Source of the DNA: Lithobates sylvaticus
Taxonomy: Eukaryota > Chordata > Amphibia > Anura > Ranidae
NCBI GenBank assembly: GCA_028564925.1
Contig: CM053033.1
Location: forward strand, 88,140,257-88,204,256
Direction: 5' to 3'
Length of the DNA stretch: 64,000 nucleotides
In this document: one piece after another, positions 1-13,000 of the stretch
Layout: each line of letters starts with the position of its first letter
Position numbering within the stretch: the stretch's first letter is position 1
Program-made: the position numbers and the translations under genes
Notes under the pieces: generated by a model
The model's database searches: none
What the model was told of the DNA's origin: nothing
The model's input: the letters and a program-made list of their open reading frames with translations, nothing else

Positions 1-778
1 TTGCTTTCTTCCTATCTTTCTTTTGCACACTCTCCCTCTCTCTCTCTCTCTCTCTCTTGCTCTCTCTCCCACTACCTGTCATCTATTTTTTCTCTCTATT
101 TTGCTCTTTCCCTCTCTCTCTCTCTGCTCTCTCTCCCCCTCTCTGTTGCTCTCTCCCGCTCTCTCTCTGTTGCTCTCTCTCCCTCTTTTGCTTTCTTCCT
201 ATCTTTCTTTTGCTCTCTCCCTCTCACAACCCGTCATCTATTTTTCTCTCTCTTTTGCTCTTCCCCCTTCTCCCTCTCTCTCTTTTGCTCTTCCCCCTTC
301 TCCCTCTCTCTCTTTTGCTCTCTCTCTCGCTCTCTGCCTCTCTCTCTCTTTTGCTTTCTTCCTATCTTTCTTTTGCTCTCTCTCTCTCACAACCTGTCAT
401 CTATTTTTCTCTCTCTTTTGCTCTTTCCCTCTCTCTCTCTCCTTTGCGCGCTCTCTCTCTCTCTTTCTCTCTTCCTCTTTTGCTTTCTTCCAATCTTTCT
501 TTTGCTCTCTCCCTCTTTTGCTCTCTCCCTCCCTCTCTCTCGCTCTCTTTTGCTCTCTCCCTCACAATCTGTCATCTATTTTTTCTCTCTCTTTTGCTCT
601 CTCTCCCTCTCTTTCTCTCATAACCTATCATCTATTTTTTCTCTCTCTTTTGCTCTTTCCCTCTCTCCCACAACCTGTCACCTATCCCCCCTCCCTCCCC
701 CTCTCTGTCTTGCTCTCTCTCTCTTTCCAGCTGTCTCCTATATTCTCTGCCTCTCTCTGGCTGTCATCTCTCCAGGTA
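1..778. repeat. Pyrimidine-rich simple repeat / minisatellite
   Basis: Almost pure C/T on the + strand. It is built of TC runs and irregularly repeated blocks such as CACAACCTGTCATCTATTTT and TCTTTTGCTCTC. All three + frames are open and give Leu/Ser/Phe-rich translations, which is a composition artefact and not coding. It ends about 165 bp before the first coding exon of the phosphatase gene, so it lies in the presumed promoter or 5' intron. Confidence 0.9.
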
Positions 779-944
779 CCTGAAGTCTAGGTGTTGCTCT
801 GGTTATGCCGGCCTGACAAGGGAGGGGTGTGGAATGGGAGGAGTGGCCGGCCTGACAGATTCCCTCTTAGGATACTTCCTCATTCTGCTCCCTGTTTCCC
901 TCTACAGAGTGGTGACCCAGGTGGGCTGTGGGCAGGAGGTCACC

Positions 945-1025
945 ATGAGTCAGGTGGCAGACAACCTGCGGGGCTTCCTGACCAGAGTGGAGTGTGCCAA
1001 GTACAAGGTGGGAGAAGAATTTCAG
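945..1025 (+). CDS. ptpn18: ptpn18 first coding exon
   Basis: Encodes [20 protein letters not shown] then KVGEEFQ (27 residues) and ends in phase 0 at a GT donor (gtgagt). The ATG has a good context (A at -3) and aligns with the start of mammalian PTPN18, whose N-terminus has a similar short helix before the catalytic domain. The frame stays open upstream. A strong pyrimidine tract plus CAG ends at 907, so this exon may begin at 908 behind an untranslated first exon. Confidence 0.8.
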
Positions 1026-4000
1026 GTGAGTGCCCACTTACAAATTTCTGCTTTTTATTTTAGCAAAACATGACCTGAAACTGCTGCTCAGTCATACCAA
1101 ATCCCTCCAGTCAATGCTGCTCTTCCACCTCTGAAAGGCGATTGTTACTCTGATATTCTGACTCTGATCTGTAGTCTAATTTACTGTCACTTACAGGGAG
1201 ATACTTTCCCATGGCACGTTCCTTTTTAATCACTCAATAGCTAAAAAATAAAGACTGAATTTCTGGCAGATGTATCTGATCATTCGCTGCCATTTACAAT
1301 TGTTTCATAAATCTGTCCACATTTGATCAGTGGGTGGCCCTGTTGCCACCATCCCACACAACAACAGAACATGGAAAAAGCGAAGGAGCCAGGTTATATG
1401 GCCCCTTAGAGACCTACTTACTCCTATGTGCTTAAGCCCCCGTTCACATCGGCACGATTTGACATGTCAAATCGCATGCCAAATCGCAGCCTATTGCCTG
1501 CAACGGCATTGTCCCAATCAGAGCGACACCGACTTTGCAGCGTCGCACCGACTTCCAAAAGTAGTTCCTGCACTACTTTTGGTGACTTTGGGTGCGATTT
1601 CACTAGACATCTGTGCGTGAACCCGCACAGATGTCTTTCAAATTGCCCCCCAAACCCGCACTGAAATGCGGGTTTGAAATCGTGCGAGTTCAGCTGAACT
1701 CGCACAATTTCAAACCCGCATTCAGTGCGAATGAGGGCTAAAGCTTTTACAGGTGCTAGCTTTCCCAAAATGAATAAAACTGCTGGTTGATGGTCTGTAA
1801 AACTCTCACAGACCAGTAACATATTAGCGACTCTGCCTTTTAAAGCATGATCAGAGCAAATTGTGCTAGCAGAAAGGAGAGGGAATGATGGGCAGATATT
1901 GATGGAGCATCTGCTGGTAAATCCAATGCTATATACAATAATACACGTGTTTCGTTGTGTACTATACAGTGTGTATTTCTCTATAGCTATGGTTGGTTAA
2001 AGATTTGTAGCCTTTCCAAAATTTTAACGGGTGTTTTGAAAACAATATGTTAGCCTCCATTTAGATTTCAGTGACCCAAATTCTTTGGGTAGGACAGGCC
2101 ATTCATGGGCTACCCTACCCACAGAAACATGGGGAGCGAAATCCCGGACCCTTTTTGAAAATCAGCCCACAGGGAATCACTAGGTGTTGCGGCACCATGC
2201 GATTTTACATGTGTTTTCTTTTGCATGTTATTATTATACAGAATTTATATAGCGCCAACAGTTTGCGCAGCGCTTTACAACGCTAGGGCGAAGAGTACAG
2301 TTGCAATACAATTCAATACAGGATTAATCAGAGGGCCCTGCTCGTTAAAGCTTCCAATCTAAAAGTTGGAACGCATGCGATTGTGAACCTAGCCTTATAA
2401 GTTTCAGACCAATAATTGTTACTCTGCTATGTTTTACATTGCCCGTAGATCTAGTTACACGTTAAAGGGACTACATCCTGTAGGATTCACGTTTTCACAG
2501 TAACAAACATGTAACTGAGTTTTACTTCCGTGCGTACAAAATTTCCTCCACACTGATAGGCAGGCAGTTTATTCTCTGCTGTCTTTCCTGAACTTTTAGC
2601 GGCAGAAAATCTTAACTGAGCATAATGTTATCTCTCACTCACCAGCATTAAATCAGAATAGCTGATCTATAATTTTTTGGGCTTTTAGACACTTTAGGGT
2701 TTATTTACTAAAGGCAAATAGACTGTGCACTTTGCAAAGTGCAGTTGCACTTTCTAAGAGCAGTTGCTCCAGAGCTTATTAAATGAGCAACTCTGCTTAC
2801 TTTAATCATTTAATCATGTGCCAGCAAAAAAGCTTTTCTTTTTTATTTTCCTTGCACGTGTTTGGGTATTCTTTGCAAAGTGAAGCTTTTCCTCATTTAC
2901 TAAGCTCTGGAGCAACTGCACATGCAAAGGGAAATTGCACTTTGCAAAGTGCACAGTCTATTTGCCTTTAGTAAATAAACCCCTTTATGCAGAGAGATAG
3001 AGAAGGGTAGAATTGATTTTGTGGGAAGTAATACTATACTATAATTCATACTATATCTTCTTAATGTTTTATTAGTTAAAGGGAAACTATAGAATTTCTT
3101 TTAGTCAGTATACGTTTTGAGTTATTGTAATATTTACCTCAAAGTAAATTCTGACTTGTTGTTCACATTTTTATTTGCTAGTTGTTTCAATATCTTTTAG
3201 CTGTTTCATTTGTTTTTTTGTATTTTCATTATTTTATTTTATATACTGGTTTGGAAATGGTCACTTTGTTTGTGGTGGTCACTTGTATCAGGATGTAACC
3301 GGAAACATGGTCGCAGTCTGCTGCCCCTTCCTCACTGAATTTGGGGGGTTTAGTTCCTGGGGCAACCTGTGTATTTTTGAATTAGCCATGGCTCTGCCTC
3401 CACAGCCACGTTATTCATTTCCAGGATCTGTGAATAAAAATACTGCCACAGCCAACAGACTCCTAGAACTCAATGGAGGCCAAGTGTGGCAAGTTCACTG
3501 CACTTGTATTTCATTTATTTTAAAAAAAGTCTACAGTGAAGATATAACACTAAAGCCCCATACACACGGTAGGATTTTCCGATGGATTCTGTCCTATCGG
3601 ACAATGTTGTCGGAAAATCAGACCGTGTGTAGGCACCATCGGACAGTTTCCATCAGATTGTCTGACGGACAAAGTCCTATCTCCTGCTGGATAGATTTTT
3701 TGACAACAAAGTCCGATCACACCAAATCCGATCGTGTGTAGCGAATTCCGACCGGACAAAGTGCTACGCATGCTCAGATCACATTACAAGACCAAAGCTA
3801 TTGGCTACTAGCCTCTACGTAGTCCCGTCGTAGGCAACAAACGTCACCACGTTCAGAATGATCGGATTTTCCGACAACTTTGTCCGACCGTGTGTACGCA
3901 AAACCAACATCAGACAAAGTATGACGGACATGGTCTGACGGACCTGGTCCTCGGATAATCCGCGCATGTGTATGGGGCTTAAGGGCGCTGGAAAATCAAA

Positions 4001-7000
4001 AACTGTAGAAATTGTATCGCAATTCCAATATATGTCATAAGTCCCCTAAGGTAATGAACTTACCAGATAGATCAAGGTAATTTGCTTGTATTAATCAATT
4101 CCTTTTAGAAGGCACTGCATCCCTCCATCTAGGTATTGCTTGTGACAAGCAAGAGAAATGTACACATAGCGTAATCGAATAAAATGTATTTGATCATTAA
4201 AATCCCCCCTTACAAATGCGCAATTACAAATCTTAAAATTCAAACAAGCATGTGATATTGCAATGACTCCCATCTCACTTGCATGTCTGTCTCTCACCAC
4301 TCTGCTGATATCCCATAGAGAAGCGTTCCCGGGTTGAGAAGACAGCTGATCCGACGGCGTAGGTAGCTGTGTGGTCACATTTTTTGACGCGTTTCGTCAT
4401 CACTTCGTCAGAGCGTGACCACGCAGCTATCAGCTGTCTTCTCAACCCGGGAATGAGTGCTGGGAGGGAGGTACCATTTACTTTTGTGCTTGATTATCTC
4501 TCTTGTTTACCCTGTATTTCATTGATACTTCCTCCAGCCTTATAACCGAAGGTCTGTACCTTGATACGGACCTGGGTTGGAGAAATAGTCTGCAGGAGCC
4601 TCAGCAATGCACCCGCAATTCATTGTTCACGGTTGAATGATTTGAAATGCAAGAATTAGTAAATGCACATCATTTTACTTGAGTGCATTTTTTTTTTTGG
4701 GGGGAGGAAAGTTGCTTGTAGGGCACAGGCTTACCAATAGCATGCAATGCAAAGCCTCAGCTAACAAAGCTGGAAAAATACTGTCAGGCATTAAAAAGGG
4801 CATACATTTCAGAGATAAATCAATGGTTCAGTTCAGTTTTGGTCACCAGTCCTCAGGAAAGACGTTGTTAAAATTTTATTTTTTATTTTTTGGTAAAGTT
4901 ATCCACGCTGGAGAAGAGGCTCTTAAAGTGGTTGTAAACCCTTACAGACCACTTTGACCTACAGGTAAGCCTAGATTAAGGCTTACCTGTAGGTCCAATA
5001 AATATCTCCTAAACCTACACGGTTTAGGAGACATTTGCAAAAAGACAGGCACCGCTGTCTATGGCGCATGCGCCATAGACAGCGGCGCGCAGGCGCACTG
5101 GGCAGGCCGCTGCTAACGGCGATATGCCACTAGTGGCGGCTCCCGTGCGCATGCATCATCCCGACGCCGGAAAATTACAGCACTGGTGCCATGAGACCCG
5201 AAAGTCACTCCGGGATACATGGCAGCGGTGGAGAAGAAGAAGGAGGACCGCTGCGGGGGCTTCGTTCTCAGGTAAGTTATTCATAATGAGCTAGTATTCT
5301 ATGCATACTAGCTCATTATGCCTTTGCCTTGCAGGTTCCTTTTTTTTTTTTTTTTTTTTAATGTTTCATTGCCTTTACTTCCTCTTTAAGAGGGGATATG
5401 ATTACCAAGATTGCAATGTGCAAATGTATTACAGGTGAGAGGACATGCTGCCACCATTTGAGGTTAGAAGAAAAGGAAGTTTACCCTCAGAGAGAGGAAA
5501 GGGTTCTTTACTATTAGAACAGTAAAAATGTGGAACTGCTTCTCCAAGGAAGTGGTACTGTACTAGCTGAGTGTGTCAACAACTTCAAAAAAACGTTTAG
5601 ATGTCTTCCTCAGGAAGCAGAATTCACAGGGCTATGGGAATCGGTAGAGAATAAAACTTACACACATATGAATTGGATGGAGCTGTGTCTTTTTTTAGCC
5701 TTACAAATTATGTACAGTAACTATGTATAATTAGTCTTTGACATTCCTGCTTAACCACTTAAAGACCGTCCACTGCATTATATACTGTGGTAGGGCTGCT
5801 CTATTGTGCGAAACAACGTACCTGTACATCGTTTCATGCAATTGCATTAGGGTGTGCACCCCAAAGCTCAAGCACACATGCTGTGTGTGAATGTACACAG
5901 GGTCATTAGGGCAGTGGATGGTGTCAGTAGAGCAGTGGATGTGTCAGTAGTAGGGATGAGCAGAACACCCTCCTGTTCGGTTCGCAGCAGAACATGCGAA
6001 CAGGCAAAAAATTTGGCAGAACACACGAATACCGTTAAAGTCTATGGGACACGAGAACATGAATAATCAAAAGTGCTCATTTTAAAGGCTTATATGCAAG
6101 TTATTGTCATAAAAAGTGTTTGGGGACCTGGGTCCTGACATGTATCAATGCTATTTTTTTTTTTTAAAAACAGACGTTTTTTCGGGAGCAGTGATTTTTT
6201 TTTTAATGCTTAAAGTGAAACAAAAAAAATGAAATATTCCTTTAAATATCGTGCCTGGGGGGTGTCTATAGTTGGCCTGTAAAGTGGCGCATTTTCCCGT
6301 GTTTAGAACAGTACCACAGCAAAATGACATTTCTAAAGGAAAAATTGTCATTTAAAACTGATTGCGGCTGTAATGAATTGTCGGGTTTTGGCAATATAGA
6401 TAAATCTTATTGAAAAAAAGAGCATGGGATCCCCCCCCCCCCCCCAGTCCATTACCAGGCCCTTTGGGTCTGGTATGAATATTAAGGGGGACCCGAACCA
6501 AAATTTAAAAAAAAATTGTGTGGGGGTCCCCGTTAAATCCATACCAGGCCCTTCGGGTATGATATGGAAATTAAGGGGAACCCTGCACCAATTTTTTTTT
6601 TAAATGTCGTAGGGGTCCCCCCAAAATCCATACCAGACCCTTATCCGAGCACACAACCTGGAAGGCCGCAGGAAAAGAGGGGGGACAAGAGAGCGCCCTC
6701 CCTACTGAACCATACCAGCCCACATGCCCTCAACATGGGGTGGGTGCTTTGGGGTAGCCCCCCAAAGCACCTTGTCCCCATGTTGATGGGGACAAGGGCC
6801 TCATCCCCAAAACCCTTGCCCGGTGGTTGTAGGGGTCTGAGGGCAAAGGGCTTATCGGATTCTGAAAGCGGATTCTGGAAGCGCTTTAACAAGGGGACCC
6901 CCAGATCCCGGCCTCCCCCCGTGTGAAATGGTAATGGGGTACCCCTACCATTTTACAAAAAAAGTGGCAACATTTTTTAAACTACAAAACAAAGCTTAGG

Positions 7001-10000
7001 ACAAGTCCTTTATTAAAAAAATAAAAATGTCCCACGATGTCCATTCATCTTTTTCTATCAGGGGCTTCCAGATTCAGGTTGCGTGCTTGGATAAGGGTCT
7101 GGTGTGGATTTTAGGGGGGACCCCTACGCCATTTTAAAAAAAAAATTGGCCCAGGGTTCCCCTTAACCACTTAAGCCCCGGACCAATTTGCAGCCAAAAG
7201 ACCAGGCTCCTTTTTGCGATTCGGCACTGTGTCGCTTTAACTGACAATTGCGCAGTCGTGCGACATGGCTCCCAAACAGAATTGGCGTCCTTTTTCTCCC
7301 ACAAATAGAGCTTTTTAGCGGGATTGCGGCAGACAAATCAGACACGAAGTGACACTTTTTGGGGACCAGTGACACTAATACAATGCTAAAAAAATGCACT
7401 GTCACAGTACTAAAAGAACTGGTAGGGAAGGGGTTAACATCAAGAGCGAGCAAAGGGTTAAATGTGTTCCCTGGGAGTGCTTTCTAACTGTGGGGGGAGT
7501 GCTTTGACTGGGGGAAGAGAGATTGCTGAACCCTTCACTACGCTTGTAGTCCAGGAGACTGTTTGTTTTCTACTCCTTGGTATTATAGAAGTTCCTTGGA
7601 GTATCTTTTGGCTGCTCTACAAGTTGATACAATACAATACTATATATCTGGGATAAACATCAACAACTTTACCAGGGAGGTTGTGAGGGGTTTCCCCCAT
7701 GGCCATGTACTCTTGATTCATCTCCCCACTCTATGCTGCACAATGGTGGTAATTTCCATTAACCACGTGACTACTGGCACACAAATGTAAAATTTAAGTT
7801 TATGTCCTTTGAATTATTTTCTACTTGTAGAGGCTTTGGAGGGATCCTCATGCTTTTGCATGCATGTGTTCTTTGCCATATGTAACAGTTGTCTTGAGAA
7901 CCCCCAGAAGAAGACCCTTGACTCGAAAACGCGTAGGGATACCCACGATTTTTGGGCTCTAGAGCTTTTCCTTGTATGAAGAAAGTCCTATCATCCTGTG
8001 CAAATTTAGCATTTACTGTTGCATGTATTTCATTAGTGTCTTAAGATTGTATTTAATAAAATTATATTTGTATTTTTCTATATATTTGTCATAGTGGTGC
8101 CTTTCCAAAATTCCCTTCCATAAACCCCCTTTCCTTTTCTTGAACGATTGCGGGGTGCCAACGATTGTGTCCAATCACAGTAAGAGCGTGCGCAGGTCGC
8201 CGGCAGCACGTGCGCAGGTCACCGCTGGCGCGTGCGTGCGCCTCAGACCCAGTGCACGAAAGCACGTACAGGTATGCGATTTTGCACAGGAAGGCCCAGA
8301 AGAGGTTAAAGTATAAAAAAAGGGCCCCCTGGTAGCCTTTGCCTCTTGGCTCATTTCTCTTACTCAAACTTTTTAAACAGTTTTTTTTTTTCCTTTCCTT
8401 CCTTCAGCTTACTAATTAAGGGGAGTGCCTAATTGCTCCCAGGTGTTTCAGGCCTATATAAGTTTGTGTAGAGCTCATGTGAAATTGCCAGAATTTTGGT
8501 TGGAAGCCAAACAGTGAGGACACTGTGTGGAGAGTGAACAAATTTTGCTTTTTTTGACTGCTGGTGATTGCTGGATTGCATTTTTAGGTTCTTCTGGACC
8601 TTTTCCATTTATCTTCTTAATACCCTTTTCTTCTTACACTTTTTAAACAGTTTTTTTTTTTTTCCTTTCCTTCCTTCAGCTTACTAATTAAGGGGAGTGC
8701 CTAATTGCTCCCAGGTGTTTCAGGCCTATATAAGTTTGTGTAGAGCTCATGTGAAATTGCCAGAATTTTGGTTGGAAGCCAAACAGTGAGGACACTGTGT
8801 GGAGAGTGAACAAATTTTGCTTTTTTGACTGCTGGTGATTGCTGGATTGCATTTTTAGGTTCTTCTGGACCTTTTCCATTTATCTTCTTAATACCCTTTT
8901 CTTCTTACACTTTTTAAACAGTTTTTTTTTTTTTCCTTTCCTTCCTTCAGCTTACTAATTAAGGGGAGTGCCTAATTGCTCCCAGGTGTTTCAGGCCTAT
9001 ATAAGTTTGTGTAGAGCTCATGTGAAATTGCCAGAATTTTGGTTGGAAGCCAAACAGTGAGGACACTGTGTGGAGAGTGAACAAATTTTGCTTTTTTGAC
9101 TGCTGGTGATTGCTGGATTGCATTTTTAGGTTCTTCTGGACCTTTTCCATTTATCTTCTTAATACCCTTTTCTTCTTACACTTTTTAAACAGTTTTTTTT
9201 TTTTTCCTTTCCTTCCTTCAGCTTACTAATTAAGGGGAGTGCCTAATTGCTCCCAGGTGTTTCAGGCCTATATAAGTTTGTGTAGAGCTCATGTGAAATT
9301 GCCAGAATTTTGGTTGGAAGCCAAACAGTGAGGACACTGTGTGGAGAGTGAACAAATTTTGCTTTTTTGACTGCTGGTGATTGCTGGATTGCATTTTTAG
9401 GTTCTTCTGGACCTTTTCCATTTATCTTCTTAATACCCTTTTCTTCTTACACTTTTTAAACAGTTTTTTTTTTTTTTTTCCTTTCCTTCCTTCAGCTTAC
9501 TAATTAAGGGGAGTGCCTAATTGCTCCCAGGTGTTTCAGGCCTATATAAGTTTGTGTAGAGCTCATGTGAAATTGCCAGAATTTTGGTTGGAAGCCAAAC
9601 AGTGAGGACACTGTGTGGAGAGTGAACAAATTTTGCTTTTTTGACTGCTGGTGATTGCTGGATTGCATTTTTAGGTTCTTCTGGACCTTTTCCATTTATC
9701 TTCTTAATACCCTTTTCTTCTTACACTTTTTAAACAGTTTTTTTTTTTTTTCCTTTCCTTCCTTCAGCTTACTAATTAAGGGGAGTGCCTAATTGCTCCC
9801 AGGTGTTTCAGGCCTATATAAGTTTGTGTAGAGCTCATGTGAAATTGCCAGAATTTTGGTTGGAAGCCAAACAGTGAGGACACTGTGTGGAGAGTGAACA
9901 AATTTTGCTTTTTTGACTGCTGGTGATTGCTGGATTGCATTTTTAGGTTCTTCTGGACCTTTTCCATTTATCTTCTTAATACCCTTTTCTTCTTACACTT

Positions 10001-13000
10001 TTTAAACAGTTTTTTTTTTTTTTTCCTTTCCTTCCTTCAGCTTACTAATTAAGGGGAGTGCCTAATTGCTCCCAGGTGTTTCAGGCCTATATAAGTTTGT
10101 GTAGAGCTCATGTGAAATTGCCAGAATTTTGGTTGGAAGCCAAACAGTGAGGACACTGTGTGGAGAGTGAACAAATTTTGCTTTTTTGACTGCTGGTGAT
10201 TGCTGGATTGCATTTTTAGGTTCTTCTGGACCTTTTCCATTTATCTTCTTAATACCCTTTTCTTCTTACACTTTTTAAACAGTTTTTTTTTTTTTTCCTT
10301 TCCTTCCTTCAGCTTACTAATTAAGGGGAGTGCCTAATTGCTCCCAGGTGTTTCAGGCCTATATAAGTTTGTGTAGAGCTCATCGTGAGCCTGCTCATCC
10401 TTGAGACTGGTTGAACTCTGTCCAAGTGGAACTTGTCTAAGTGGTGAGTTAAAACCAGGAGTTGATAACAGGAGGTTGTAACAGGGGTCATAGTACCTGG
10501 GCAGGGAGATCAACATCAGGATCCACCCTATCGCCATCATTGGATCACCCGGTAAGGTAAATATTCTGGTAAGTATAGCAGGGGACCACCACTAGCAGTT
10601 GATCCAGGGACCTACATCCGACCGCCTCTCGGGGGGTCAGGAAGGAATTTTTTCCTCTGCAATAGCAATTGGCCGCGCTAGTAGGGGTTTTTCACCTTCC
10701 TCTGGATCAACGGGAGGGAGGGTGTAGGTCTACAGGGTTTTCCCACAGATCCGCAACATCTTCAACTAGCCTGCGCAAGACCGTTATCGCCTCAACAACA
10801 GCATCAGCGTTTTTTCAACGCATCATCTCGTCCACAGCAGGGAATTTTTTTGGAGCACCTCAACATGTGCAATTTCAAATACTCAGCAGAGTCCCTATGC
10901 AGACTAAGAAATTTGACCGCAACTCTACCGACCGACATTCAAAAAATATTACAAAAAGAACGACTACTAAGGATCGATCCACAAGCAACGATCAAACATA
11001 AGAAGACTACAACTCAACCGCAACAGTTAGCATGCGCTTTGATTAACACCAGATCGGCAGTCAAGCACAGGCACGAAATCCATGACTTCATCACACAAAA
11101 CAACATAGATTGCCTCTTCATCACGGAAAGCTGGCTAACACCCGACTGCAACACCATCCTAACAGAATTAGTGCCAGAAAACTACAGGATCCTAACCGAG
11201 CATCGGAAAGGAAAAAAAGGAGGAGGCCTAGCAGTGATCTTCAAAGCTCATCTAGCGCTCGTCAAACCTACGGTACAGAACAAAGCAACGTTTATGGAGA
11301 CACTTACTCTACAGATGCAAACCACACCACAAGAAACCATCCACATGCTGCTATGCTACAGACCACCAGGACCAAAGACAAATCTACCGATACCACTCAC
11401 GGAATTCATCTCGGCACACACCCTGAAAAACAACAAGATTCTGGTACTCGGAGATTTCAACCTCTGGGCGAATTCCACCGAAGACCCCATCGCCACCACC
11501 TGCATCAATCAACTGGAAGACCTAGGGCTTCAACAACTAGTAAAGGCTCCCACACATGGGTCGGGTCACATCCTGGACCTCATCTTCAAGCAAAATACGG
11601 ACATCAGCATTCAAGACAACATAGCGCTACCATGGTCAGACCACCACGCTATCAAATTTGAGATCGCCACCAACATCTCCCTGCAAAAACCAAACCCAGC
11701 AGCAACAACACACTGGATTAGATCGCAGAAGAAACTACATTCGGAAATCTTCAAAACCACACTAACACACAAAATGGGTACACTAAATCAAAACCACTCA
11801 ACAGAACGAATACTCAGCTTCATAAACAAGGCACTTCTACAAACAGCAGACGCAGTCGCCCCGAAACATCGAGTACCCATCCGCAAGAAAAATTCTGGTT
11901 GGTTTAATGGCATGCTTACTCTACTGAAACGGGAACACAGAAGAGCAGAAAGAGCCTGGAGAAGAAACACCACAAAGGAAAATCACACAAACTACAGAAT
12001 ACTCACCAAGAGATATCATAAAGCAATTTTCACAGCAAAAAAAGAACATGTCTCAAACACCCTCTCAAAAGCCTTAAACCGACCACGGGAACTTTTCAAA
12101 CTAGTCGCCCAGACTATGAACCCCACCTGCCTTGAGCCCCGAGGAAACGAAACTCAAGAATACTGCAACAAATTATCAGATTTTTTCATCAACAAAATAG
12201 ACAACATTCAGAAAATAATTCAACAAAAAAAAACAACCAGCTCTACTCAACTCAACCCAGGTAAGGAATTTTACATCCACAGCGCACAAGCACCACATTT
12301 TTCACTTACCCCGATCACAACGGATGAAACCAAAAATGTCATCAAGAGCCTCCGAGACAGCACCTCGCCAAACGACATCATCCCCACAAAACTCTTGAAA
12401 GAATGCTCCGACATTCTGGCCCCCGCTATCACACACCTAGTAAATCAGTCGTTCAAAGAAGGATTGGTTCCGAATTCCCTCAAGCAAGGCATCATCAAAC
12501 CATTACTAAAGAAACCCAACCTCGACCCCAAGGATCCGAACAATCGCAGACCGGTAACAAGCCTGAACACCATTTCCAAGATCATGGAGAAAGCAGTAGT
12601 ACAACAGCTTCAACTTCATCTGGACACACACAAGCTCCTAGACCCACTACAATCGGGCTTCCGCCCAGGCCATGGCACAGAAACGGCACTTCTGAAAATA
12701 TGGGATGACGCCCTAGAAGCAGCGGATGAGGGAGAATCGTGTCTTCTGGTATTGCTGGATCTCAGTGCGGCGTTCGACACAGTGGACCACAACATGCTTC
12801 TCAGCCGCCTCAAGGAAGTGGCAGGAGTTACAGATGGAGATCTGCCATGGTTCGCTTCCTTCTTAGGAAACCGGTCACAAACAGTGAAACTAGGAGCCTT
12901 CACTTCGGAAACTCGGGCAATCACTTATGGAGTCCCTCAAGGATCACCATTGTCACCAGTACTGTTCAACATTTACATCCGACCACTCTTCAAAATTATT

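Noticed and set aside
1-783. Long Leu/Ser-rich open frames in three phases
   Set aside because: They come from a C/T simple repeat; no start context, splice evidence or family.
8383-10383. Regular repeats with an identical 63-codon - strand frame in six units, resembling a repeated gene or CRISPR array
   Set aside because: The frame is a by-product of identical 272-bp units; units have no distinct spacers and this is eukaryotic LINE sequence.
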